Made by a program: the position numbers and the translations under genes
The notes under the pieces: generated by a model
What the model was told of the DNA's origin: nothing
Seen by the model: only the letters and a program-made list of their open reading frames with translations
Database searches by the model: none
DNA from: Prevotellaceae bacterium UBA6398
GTDB taxonomy: Bacteria; Bacteroidota; Bacteroidia; Bacteroidales; Bacteroidaceae
Direction of reading: 5' to 3'
DNA: 64,000 bases
Assembly (NCBI GenBank): GCA_002437495.1
Contig: DJQA01000006.1
Location: 9,106 to 73,105, forward strand
Part shown: positions 26,458 through 33,517 of the stretch, piece by piece
Layout of the letters: each line of letters begins with the position of its first letter
How positions within the stretch are numbered: position 1 is the stretch's first letter

Positions 26458-26819
26458 CTCTTTCTGTGTATATAACAATCGATGGATTTCTGCGCCAAAA
26501 CGATATGAGTGTCTCCCATATATGTACTTTCAATGCGAAATACCAGTGCGCCATTCAATTCTGCACGGAGGTTGATTTTTTCAGGTGAGGTGGTGGTACA
26601 GTCAATTTGACAGGATTGCTCAAGCCCGGAGAAAGGAAAAGATTTAGAACCTCCTGAAGTGGAATACACAATTGGCTTTCCCTCCTGGTCGTATCCATAG
26701 CGGCGTTCTTTTCCCTTCACGTCGAAATTCATGTCAATCCTTTCTTCATGCATTGCCCATTCGTCTTCTTTTCTCCGAGAAATTTCCGCTGTAGTGAATT
26801 TTTTCGTACTTACGCTCAT
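26454..26819 (-). CDS. Small protein of unknown function, possibly the C-terminal part of a frameshifted Gly/Cys-rich protein
   Basis: From the ATG at 26819 (MSVSTKKFTTAEISRRKEDE) the frame gives 121 residues without a signal peptide. The C-terminal part looks beta-rich (KSFPFSGLEQSCQIDCTTTS, LNGALVFRIESTYMGDTHIV). The frame can be extended upstream, but that stretch is only an alternate reading of the Gly/Ser codons of the overlapping peptide gene and is rejected. It overlaps that peptide gene (26746-26970) by 74 bp, and removing one base in a run of six A (26799-26804) would fuse the two into one protein of about 171 residues. Its stop overlaps the next start (ATGA). Confidence 0.55.
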   Translation of the reverse strand: MSVSTKKFTTAEISRRKEDEWAMHEERIDMNFDVKGKERRYGYDQEGKPIVYSTSGGSKSFPFSGLEQSCQIDCTTTSPEKINLRAELNGALVFRIESTYMGDTHIVLAQKSIDCYIHRKR

Positions 26820-26970
26820 CTTCACTACCAGAACCACTGCCGCAACCACAGCCAGACTCAGAGCCACAACCCGACCCCGAACCGCTTCCGCAGCCATAGG
26901 CTTCTATGCCATACTCGTTGTTGAGAATTTCGTTTGCCAGCTTTTGGCTGACTTTTCTTAATTTAGCCAT
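26746..26970 (-). CDS. Gly/Ser/Cys-rich peptide resembling a Bacteroidales ribosomal natural-product precursor
   Basis: The 74-residue frame begins with a short charged leader (MAKLRKVSQKLANEILNNEY), then GIEAYG and a repetitive core in which Gly alternates with Ser and Cys (CGSGSGSGCGSESGCGCGSG). The layout of a Lys-rich helical leader, a Gly-ending junction and a Cys/Gly/Ser core resembles TIGR04149-like precursors common in Bacteroidetes. The usual GG before the core is here YG. No radical SAM enzyme, C39 peptidase or other maturase is encoded in this window. The last 25 residues, after the core, may be an artefact of a frameshift into the downstream frame. Assignment by resemblance only. 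Confidence 0.5.
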   Translation of the reverse strand: MAKLRKVSQKLANEILNNEYGIEAYGCGSGSGSGCGSESGCGCGSGSGSEDERKYEKIHYSGNFSEKRRRMGNA

Positions 26971-27300
26971 ATTGCTTGTTTTTTGTTTTACAGAACCTTT
27001 TTGTTATAGTTTAGCACCCGTATTTCGTGTGTTCTGTTTTTCACTCAATCAAGGTGTACACTCCTGGTGCTTTTGTGTGTTCTGTATTTAATCTCGCTTC
27101 AAACATACCGATTATTTCTCAAACGGCAAAATGTAGAAGAAAAATTTTCAATCAAATGTATGCGTGTCTGTTTTTAAGTGACGACTGATTAAGCGCAAAT
27201 TTTCGATACCATGCGTTTGTGCGGCAATTTGCGGACTTGAATGTGGGGATTTTGCAACCTTTTGATTAACAAAGGGTTATCGGGTTAAGCCAAGACTTGG
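26971..27300. other. A/T-rich intergenic stretch without recognisable gene
   Basis: Between the reverse peptide operon and array copy 3 I see no coding frame, RNA gene or clear promoter element. TGTGTTCTGT occurs twice about 60 bp apart (near 27017 and 27077), which may be chance. Confidence 0.5.
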
Positions 27301-27420
27301 TAAGTTTTTGTTTTTCAGGAGTTTGAAATCGGCGAAAAAAGGTCTGATGTAGTTTGGATTATGTCTGATATAATTTTTCCTATGTCCTATGTAGTTTTTC
27401 CTATGTCAAATGTGGTTTTC
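27301..27420 (+). repeat. 21-bp-unit intergenic array, copy 3
   Basis: It has the shared AAGTTTTTGTTTTTC leader, then units reading TCTGATGTAG, TATGTCTGATATA, TATGTCCTATGTAG and TATGTCAAATGTGG, each separated by T-rich spacers with a 21-bp pitch. It is followed directly by the REP pair at 27443-27555. It lies in a divergent gap. Confidence 0.85.
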
Positions 27421-27442
27421 ACGGCCCGGGTTTTGCGCCTTT

Positions 27443-27555
27443 TGCAGGGGCGTTTTGCATACGCCTTGTACGCCACCGCATGAATCGCCTCGCAAACAAT
27501 CGCCGCAATATTGCATGCAGGCGCAATTCAGGGCGTATGCCATACGCTCCTACGG
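27443..27555 (+). repeat. REPIN-like inverted pair of palindromes, copy A (degenerate)
   Basis: The left member is a degenerate palindrome (GCAGGGGCGTTTTGCATACG, 27443-27465). The right member (GGGCGTATGCCATACGCTCC, ending CTAC) is its inverted partner. The roughly 65-bp spacer is similar to the spacer of copy B and, inverted, of copies C and D. Confidence 0.75.
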
Positions 27556-27776
27556 AGACGTCATTTGCAGGCGGCTTGACGTGGTTTTGCTTGATAAGGT
27601 TTGCAAAATAATGTTGATTGTATGGGATATGGGTGAATTTCGTTTTTTTTTTGTTGCGTTTGCGAATTTTTACAATCGAAATGTGTCTGTATGGGTGCGA
27701 TTTCGGAAATTTGTTTTAGGACTTTGCCAAAAGCGGGTCTCGGAATAACGTTAGTTAATAAATACGGGATAAAAGA

Positions 27777-28433
27777 ATGAAAAAGTTGAGATTGACAGCG
27801 CTGCTTTGCTGTGCGGCGTATTTGCTGTGCGGCTGCCAGATATACAGCGTTGTGAAAGACGCCACCGACCGAGAGGAGGGGCGCGTGGTGATGAAGGACG
27901 GCACGGAGTATGTGGGGCGCGTGAAGATGCCGAAGTGCAACACGAAGACTGTACGCATGAAAACTGCGGACGGCCGGAAGCTGAAACTGAAGAACACGGA
28001 CATCGAGGTGCTTGGCGTGTGGAAGAAGACGCACACCGACAAGTGCCACTTCCTCGTATGCCACCCTTACAAGACCAACAAGATGTTCTCCACAAAAAAG
28101 GAGAAGACAATAAAGCCGCAGTGGATGGCCTTGGAGGCGCAGGGCGACCATGTGGAGTTTTACAGTTGCAGCTACAAATACAGCATCCCACGCGACGGCT
28201 CGCTTGTGATTACCAGCGTGGCGGGCGGCGACATCTGCTTTGTGGCACGCAAGGCGGGAGAGGAATACGGACGCATTATAGGCTACAAGGGCAGCGGCAA
28301 CAAGTATTGGCGCAGCCAGCTTGTGAAGTTCCTTGCCGACGACCCTGACTTGTGCGCCAAGCTCGAAAGCAAGGAGATTGAGCCGGATGACCTTAAGAAG
28401 ATTGCCGACCTGTATAATCCCGGCAAGAAGTGA
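27777..28433 (+). CDS. Lipoprotein of unknown function
   Basis: The 218-residue product has a lipoprotein signal peptide with lipobox LLCGC at about residues 16-20, so it should be lipidated and anchored in a membrane. Residues 32-90 contain short beta strands with a KDGTEYVGRVKMPKCNTKTV pattern. The rest is Lys-rich without a known domain. It is translationally coupled (GTGA) to the outer-membrane barrel gene that follows, so the two probably work together in the envelope. I do not recognise a family. Confidence 0.75.
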   Translation: MKKLRLTALLCCAAYLLCGCQIYSVVKDATDREEGRVVMKDGTEYVGRVKMPKCNTKTVRMKTADGRKLKLKNTDIEVLGVWKKTHTDKCHFLVCHPYKTNKMFSTKKEKTIKPQWMALEAQGDHVEFYSCSYKYSIPRDGSLVITSVAGGDICFVARKAGEEYGRIIGYKGSGNKYWRSQLVKFLADDPDLCAKLESKEIEPDDLKKIADLYNPGKK

Positions 28434-28987
28434 GACTGAAACGGCTTCTGCTTTTCCCGGTGCTTCTATGCGCATGGGCTGACGGATTTGCCCAGCAGGA
28501 CTACACTCATGTGGAGCTGCAGGGCGGCTATGAGCTGTTTCCCGGCATGAGCAACAAGTCGGGTGTGTGCCTGAACTTGGGCGGGCGTTACGCTTTCAAT
28601 GAAAGGTTTTTTGCGGCAGCCATGATTCATAGCGGCATCAACAACGGCAGCTATATGGGAACGTATGCCGGGGAGAGAACCAAGCTCAAGCACAATATGC
28701 GTGAATACATGATAGGCGCAGGCCCGGGCGTGTATGTCTATAACGGCGGCGACAAGTGGATATATGCCGATGTGCTGTTGGGCTACGGCTTCGGCGAGGA
28801 GCGGAGGGCTTCGGAAGAGAGCTGCACGAAATCGCTGGACGGCTTTGCGGCGGCTGCGCATATAGGGGCGGAAGGTCAGACCGAAGGCGGCTGGGTGTTG
28901 GGTGCGAGTTTGGGCGGATATTTTGTGGGCGGGGAAATAAGGCCCGCGCTAAGCCTGAAGTGCGGCTTGCTGCTCAACCTTTTCTGA
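28430..28987 (+). CDS. Predicted outer-membrane beta-barrel protein
   Basis: The 185-residue product begins at a GTG that overlaps the TGA of the lipoprotein gene by GTGA. A signal peptide (LLLFPVLLCAWADGFAQQ) is followed by alternating amphipathic strands (HVELQGGYELF, VCLNLGGRYAF, EYMIGAGPGVYVY, WVLGASLGGYFVGG) and an aromatic C-terminus (LLLNLF), as in 8-stranded outer-membrane barrels. Its function is unknown; the coupling suggests a complex with the lipoprotein upstream. Confidence 0.72.
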   Translation: MRLKRLLLFPVLLCAWADGFAQQDYTHVELQGGYELFPGMSNKSGVCLNLGGRYAFNERFFAAAMIHSGINNGSYMGTYAGERTKLKHNMREYMIGAGPGVYVYNGGDKWIYADVLLGYGFGEERRASEESCTKSLDGFAAAAHIGAEGQTEGGWVLGASLGGYFVGGEIRPALSLKCGLLLNLF

Positions 28988-29005
28988 TTGGCAACAAAGA
29001 TTTAA

Positions 29006-29050
29006 GGCAAAGCCCCGCCGCCACGAATGTTTTGGCGACGGGGCTTTGCC
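29006..29050. terminator. Long GC-rich hairpin between convergent genes
   Basis: The 17-nt arm at 29006-29022 pairs with 29034-29050 with one mismatch around an 11-nt loop. It lies between the barrel gene and the reverse TIM-barrel hydrolase gene. There is no strong U tract, but its position suits a bidirectional terminator. Confidence 0.7.
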
Positions 29051-29089
29051 ATATGGCGTAAATTCGCCCGTGTGCCTTATGCAGGCTAG

Positions 29090-30307
29090 CTACTTTATTT
29101 TGTATATGGCGTAGTTGCCGGGTGTGAGCGTAACTGTCTGCCTGCCTACGTTGAGCTTTTCCTCTCCTTCGGGTGTTATGCGCTTCACGCTCCCGCCAAG
29201 GTAGAACGTTATGTTCTGCGTGTTGTCGATGCTGCGGTTCAAAAGCATTACGTACCTGTTTTTGCCGTTCGCGAGCTGCGACACGAGTATACCCTCGCCG
29301 TCGCTTTGCAGGCTCCGGAACTTTTCGGGCATCTGGGTCAGGGCTTTTGTGCCGGGGGGAATGCTGTCGCCTGTGTGGCGCACGTCTGTGGCTTCTGCCC
29401 CGAGAAACACTTTGGTGAGCGCGTGTATCTCCTTGTTCAGTTCCTTCACCCTGTAATATACGTCGGTGCGCTTGCCGCTTTCGTCAATCGGCGCGTTGTG
29501 GAAGTTCCATGTTGTGGTGTCGGGTGTCCAGTAGGTGAAGTACTGTATGCACTGTGCACCGTATGCCAGCGCGCTGAAGGCTTCGATGCGCAGGTGTGTG
29601 TCAGAGGGGATGGGGTAGGGGGTGTGCGCGGTTGACAGGCAGAATGCCCAGAACGGGAGTTCGTTTCTTATGCTCACTTTTCTTGCCACTTCGAGATTTT
29701 CGTAGAACGACTGGCGCAGCACCGGCTTTCCGTTTTCCGTTACAATGGGGTACATGTCGTATGAAATGGGCGTGATGTTAACCTCGTCAACGAACCTTTG
29801 CACGTAGTCCTCGTAGGATTTTGCCAGAAGGTCCTTTGGCGCGACTATTATGGGCAGCAGGTTGAGGTACATCAGGTGTTTTTTGTCGGCGGAGTATATC
29901 CTGTCGCGCAACTTGCGCAGTTCGGCAAAGCCCGAGGTTACGGGTTCATCGCGCAGAAACCATCCGGCAATCGATGGGTCGTTCTTGAAACGTTTTACGG
30001 TGGCTTCGGTGTTGCTCACAAGCTCTCCGCAGGTTGCCATAATCTTCACACCCGTGCCTTTGCAGGCTGCCAGCCCTTTTTCAAGTTCGGTGGCAGTGCC
30101 GAAGTGGCTGAATGATATGTTGAAGCCCGCTTCGCGCAATTCCCGGTAGCGTTCCTTTGTCAGATTCTTGTCGCCCAGAATGGAATACCACGCAAGAACG
30201 GGGAACTCTTTCCCTGTCGGGTTCTTGTATTTCATTTTTTTGTTTGCCGCAGACGGCACGGCAAGCAGAATCAATATTAATATGGGTAAAATCTTTTTTG
30301 CGTTCAT
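29090..30307 (-). CDS. Secreted TIM-barrel glycoside hydrolase-like protein
   Basis: From the ATG at 30307 (MNAKKILPILILILLAVPSA) the protein has 405 residues and a signal peptide. The longer frame upstream is hydrophobic junk across the promoter region and is rejected. The sequence follows a clan GH-A barrel: FPVLAWYSI, GFNISFSHFG, KIMATCGE, then GWFLRDEP, whose Glu fits the acid/base position, and DMYPIV. The end is a small beta-sandwich (RYVMLLNRSIDNTQNITFYL). GH42/GH35-like hydrolases are the nearest type I can suggest; the substrate is unknown. The gene is monocistronic. Confidence 0.7.
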   Translation of the reverse strand: MNAKKILPILILILLAVPSAANKKMKYKNPTGKEFPVLAWYSILGDKNLTKERYRELREAGFNISFSHFGTATELEKGLAACKGTGVKIMATCGELVSNTEATVKRFKNDPSIAGWFLRDEPVTSGFAELRKLRDRIYSADKKHLMYLNLLPIIVAPKDLLAKSYEDYVQRFVDEVNITPISYDMYPIVTENGKPVLRQSFYENLEVARKVSIRNELPFWAFCLSTAHTPYPIPSDTHLRIEAFSALAYGAQCIQYFTYWTPDTTTWNFHNAPIDESGKRTDVYYRVKELNKEIHALTKVFLGAEATDVRHTGDSIPPGTKALTQMPEKFRSLQSDGEGILVSQLANGKNRYVMLLNRSIDNTQNITFYLGGSVKRITPEGEEKLNVGRQTVTLTPGNYAIYKIK

Positions 30308-30637
30308 GATATTTGGTCTGTTAGAATTATGCTGTTGCAAAGGTAGTGAAAGTTGCAATAACACACGGTTGGGGCTATAAACTATTCTTTTGGAGACAAA
30401 ACCGGAGAAAATCAAGACAAACGACGTGTAAATGAATGTAAAACAAGAAAAGAGAAAATGAATTGCAATATATGCTTGCAAAAAGCAAGTGTAATTGCAA
30501 AAAGAATGTGCTTTTGAAACTTTTATTTTGATTAAGCAAACAAAATAACGGGATAAATGTTTTTATAAAAGAAAATTGCTGTAAATTTGCCTTGAAAACA
30601 AAACATAATAACAGCGCTGTAAAAATAAACAAGACAA
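30308..30637. other. Divergent promoter region between TIM-barrel hydrolase gene and glnK
   Basis: It is A/T-rich and contains a reverse-strand -7 element TACCTTTG (30338-30345) for the hydrolase and a forward TAAATTTG (30582-30589) for the P-II operon. A short CTTGC-AAAAA-GCAAG hairpin lies at 30475-30489. Unlike the longer strand-switch gaps it has no 21-bp array. Confidence 0.55.
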
Positions 30638-30994
30638 ATGAAAAAAATTGAAGCAATTATCCGCAAGACAAAGTTCGAGGATGTAAAGGACGCTCTGCTT
30701 GACGCCGACATCGAATGGTTTTCCTATTACGATGTTCGCGGGGAGGGCAAGATGCGGCAGGCGCGAATCTATCGCGGCGTGATGTACGACACGAGTTGCA
30801 TTGAAAGGGTGCTGCTTAATATCGTTGTGCGCGACATTAATGTGGAGCGCACGGTCAAGGCGGTGCAGGAAGCCGCGAGGACGGGCGAGATAGGCGACGG
30901 CAGGATATTCGTCATTCCCGTGGAGAACGCCGTGCGAATACGCACGGGGGAGAGCGGCGACATTGCCCTTTACAACGCAGAGAAAGAAAAGTAA
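30638..30994 (+). CDS. glnK: Nitrogen regulatory protein P-II
   Basis: The 118-residue trimeric signal protein has the T-loop IYRGVMY, with tyrosines 45 and 50 matching the positions of E. coli Tyr46 and Tyr51, and the ligand-binding TGEIGDGRIFVIPVENAVRIR segment. It senses ATP/ADP and 2-oxoglutarate and binds AmtB to close it when ammonium is plentiful. The gene sits directly before amtB, which is typical for GlnK. Uridylylation at the T-loop Tyr is possible from the sequence but not shown. Confidence 0.93.
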   Translation: MKKIEAIIRKTKFEDVKDALLDADIEWFSYYDVRGEGKMRQARIYRGVMYDTSCIERVLLNIVVRDINVERTVKAVQEAARTGEIGDGRIFVIPVENAVRIRTGESGDIALYNAEKEK

Positions 30995-31034
30995 TGCGCG
31001 AAAGCGAGATGTTTAACAGTAAAAGAAGATTAAA

Positions 31035-32303
31035 ATGACACCGATAGAAGATTTGGGATTGTCTATAGATACAGTATGGATGCTGCTTGCGGCGATGCTT
31101 GTGTTTTTCATGCAGCCGGGCTTTGCGTTGTGCGAGGCGGGCTTCACGCGCAGCAAGAACACGACAAACATCCTTTTCAAGAACTTTGTTGACTTCATGA
31201 TGGGCTCGCTGCTATTCTGGCTTGTGGGCTTCGGCATTATGTTCGGCTGCAACGGCGAGGGGTTCATGGGAATGCCCAACTTTGGCGACCTTTCGTTTTT
31301 CAAGCACCCCGCAGGGCTTCCCACCGAGGGCTTCCTGATGTTTCAGACCGTGTTCTGCGCCACGTCTGCCACGATAGTTTCCGGCGCGATGGCGGAGCGC
31401 ACCAAGTTTAATATGTATATGGTGTATTCCATATTCATTAGCATGATTATCTACCCCATTGAAGGACATTGGACATGGGGCGGCGGCTGGCTTTGCAACG
31501 GTGCGGAGGGCAGCTTCATGATGAACACGTTCGGCATAGCGTTCCACGACTTTGCGGGCAGCGCGATTGTGCATTCCGTTGGCGGTGTGCTTGCTTTTGT
31601 GGGGGCTCTTATTCTCGGCCCGCGCCTTGGCAAATATGGCAAGGACGGCAAGAGCCGCGCCATTCCCGGCCACAGCCTCAGCCTTGCCGCGATAGGCGTA
31701 TTCATACTATGGTTCGGGTGGTTCGGCTTCAACCCCGGTTCGCAGCTTGCCGCTTCGGGCGAGGCAAACCGCGTTGCCATTAGCCACGTGTTCCTCACCA
31801 CAAACCTTGCCGCCGCTGCGGGCGGGGTTGCCACAATGGCTGTGAGCTGGTTCAAGTATGGCAAGCCCTCGCTTTCTCTCACCCTCAACGGCATTCTTGC
31901 CGGACTTGTGGGAATAACCGCCGGCTGCGACCTTGTGTCCCCGCTCGGGGCTGTGGTCATAGGCCTAGTGTGCGGAGTGGTGCTTGTGTTCTCAATCGAG
32001 TTCATCGACAAGAAACTCCATGTTGACGACCCTGTGGGCGCAAGCTCTGTCCACGGCGTGTGCGGCATCATAGGTACGCTCATGACCGGTTTGCTCAGCG
32101 TCAGCGACGGTTTGTTCTACGGACACGGCTTCGGTTTCCTTGGCGCACAGGCTTTCGGCATACTTGTGATAGACCTTTGGGCTGCCGCTACGGGCTTTGC
32201 CTTGTTCTTCATTATAAAGAAGACTGTGGGGCTGCGCGTAACCAAGCGCATAGAGGAGGAAGGTCTCGACATCTACGAGCACGGAGAGGCCGCTTACAAC
32301 TGA
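31035..32303 (+). CDS. amtB: Ammonium transporter
   Basis: The 422-residue Amt/MEP/Rh-family channel has about eleven membrane helices. The family signature is seen at FHDFAGSAIVHSVGG and the twin pore histidines in that motif and in SSVHGVCGIIGT. It takes up ammonium and is gated by the GlnK encoded 40 bp upstream. A porin-like gene follows after 22 bp, suggesting a complete uptake operon for both membranes. Confidence 0.96.
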   Translation: MTPIEDLGLSIDTVWMLLAAMLVFFMQPGFALCEAGFTRSKNTTNILFKNFVDFMMGSLLFWLVGFGIMFGCNGEGFMGMPNFGDLSFFKHPAGLPTEGFLMFQTVFCATSATIVSGAMAERTKFNMYMVYSIFISMIIYPIEGHWTWGGGWLCNGAEGSFMMNTFGIAFHDFAGSAIVHSVGGVLAFVGALILGPRLGKYGKDGKSRAIPGHSLSLAAIGVFILWFGWFGFNPGSQLAASGEANRVAISHVFLTTNLAAAAGGVATMAVSWFKYGKPSLSLTLNGILAGLVGITAGCDLVSPLGAVVIGLVCGVVLVFSIEFIDKKLHVDDPVGASSVHGVCGIIGTLMTGLLSVSDGLFYGHGFGFLGAQAFGILVIDLWAAATGFALFFIIKKTVGLRVTKRIEEEGLDIYEHGEAAYN

Positions 32304-32325
32304 CAACTTGCTAAATGAAAAGATT

Positions 32326-33039
32326 ATGAAAAGAAATTTTGTGAATTTGATGCTTTCCGCCGCTTTGGCAATGGCGGCGCTGCCTGTGGCGGCACAGGAT
32401 GCCCCCGAACTTTCAATGGGGACGGACATTGTGAACCAGTATATATGGCGTGGTCAAAAAGTGGACGAAGTGAGTTTGCAGCCCTCGGTCGGAGTTTCAT
32501 ACAAGGGCATCAGCCTCACGGCTTGGGGCAGTGTTGGGCTAAGCAGCCCTGACGATACCAAGGAATTCGACTTGACCCTGGCCTACAAGGTTGGCGGTTT
32601 CAATATAGGCATAACCGACTATTGGATCGACACGGATGGCGACAAGTATTTTGATTACGGCGCGCATTCCACGGCGCACACCTTCGAGGCGAATGTGGGC
32701 TATGATTTCGGAGTGGTGAACTTCCAGTGGTACACCAACTTTGCCGGGAGCGATGGCCTGACACGCCACGGCCACCGCGCCTACTCGAGCTACGCCGAGC
32801 TGTCTGCGCCTTTCAAGGCTGTTGGCTGCGAGTGGAACGCTGCTGTTGGCTGCGTGCCATACGGCACAAGCTTTTACAGCGAGGCCCCGAACCGCTTTGC
32901 CATAACCAACCTCTCGCTCAAAGCCACGAAGGAGCTGGCAATCAGCTCAAAGTTCAACCCTTCGGTTTTTGCGGGCGTTGTGGCAAATCCCAGCAATCAG
33001 GCGGCATATTTGCTGTGCGGCATAACGGTAACTCCATAA
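32326..33039 (+). CDS. Putative outer-membrane porin (TorF-like)
   Basis: From the ATG at 32326 (MKRNFVNLMLSAALAMAALP) the 237-residue product has a signal peptide ending at AAQ. Amphipathic strands follow (MGTDIVNQYIWRGQKV, PSVGVSYKGISLTAWGSVGL). The early IWRGQ motif and overall pattern match putative porins of the TorF/MltA-linked type. As the third gene of glnK-amtB it may let ammonium or small nitrogen compounds through the outer membrane; that is inferred from context. A terminator follows at 33069. Confidence 0.75.
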   Translation: MKRNFVNLMLSAALAMAALPVAAQDAPELSMGTDIVNQYIWRGQKVDEVSLQPSVGVSYKGISLTAWGSVGLSSPDDTKEFDLTLAYKVGGFNIGITDYWIDTDGDKYFDYGAHSTAHTFEANVGYDFGVVNFQWYTNFAGSDGLTRHGHRAYSSYAELSAPFKAVGCEWNAAVGCVPYGTSFYSEAPNRFAITNLSLKATKELAISSKFNPSVFAGVVANPSNQAAYLLCGITVTP

Positions 33040-33068
33040 GTTACACATATTAAGTTTCAAATGTTTTT

Positions 33069-33109
33069 CAGGCGGCGGTCTTTGGCAAAAGGCTGTCGCC
33101 TGTTTTTTT
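33069..33109 (+). terminator. Intrinsic terminator of the glnK-amtB-porin operon
   Basis: CAGGCGGC (33069-33076) pairs with GTCGCCTG (33095-33102) with one G-U, followed by seven T. It lies 30 bp after the porin stop. Confidence 0.8.
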
Positions 33110-33212
33110 AGCTGCTGTCATGCGGTAAATGTATAATCAGCGTATTGTGGTTTTAACCGGCCGTAAGCCGAGATTAATTTATTGGAAGCAATTAGGTTTA
33201 GCGGTTTGGGAC

Positions 33213-33304
33213 TATGAAAAATTATGTCTGATGTTTTTTTTTCTATGTCTGATGTAGTTTTTTCTGCATAGGACATGGTTTTTCCTATGTCCCATGTTTT
33301 TTTC
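33213..33304 (+). repeat. 21-bp-unit intergenic array, copy 4
   Basis: Four units start at 33223, 33244, 33265 and 33286, exactly 21 bp apart: TATGTCTGATGT, TATGTCTGATGTAG, TGCATAGGACATGG and TATGTCCCATGT, each followed by a T tract. It lies between convergent genes. The rest of the gap 33110-33517 holds only the nifJ terminator. Confidence 0.88.
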
Positions 33305-33455
33305 GTGGAATTATGAAATAGGCAGATTATTTTTGTTCTGCACGAAAAGTTAAGGCTTGTGTCATACAGCTTGCGCGTTGCCGCGTGATTTTTTCCTTTG
33401 TTATATCGTGTTTTTCGCAGCACGTACCAGGTATTACCGAAAAGGCTTGTATTAA

Positions 33456-33502
33456 AAGCGAAAACAGCCCGCGTACAATCGGTACGCGGGCTGTTTTCGC
33501 TT
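33456..33502 (-). terminator. Very strong hairpin terminator of nifJ
   Basis: A perfect 21-bp stem (33456-33476 with 33482-33502) with a 5-nt loop lies 15 bp beyond the nifJ stop. The stem contains GCGAAAACAGCCCGCGTAC and so carries its own A/T-rich base. It would terminate the reverse nifJ transcript and might also block read-through from the left. Confidence 0.85.
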
Positions 33503-33517
33503 ATTGCCGTAGGATGA

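Noticed and set aside
26820..26897. Upstream extension of the 26454-26819 gene (Ala/Val-rich start)
   Set aside because: It is only an alternate reading frame of the Gly/Ser/Cys codons of the peptide gene, and its Ala/Val pattern follows from those codons.
28466..28861. Antisense frame to the outer-membrane barrel gene
   Set aside because: The forward protein has a signal peptide and barrel strands and is coupled to the gene before it; the reverse frame has neither start context nor domain.
33213..33304. 21-bp arrays as CRISPR repeats
   Set aside because: Units are adjacent with only 8-bp homopolymer-like spacers, the repeats themselves vary, and there are no unique 30-bp spacers or cas genes.
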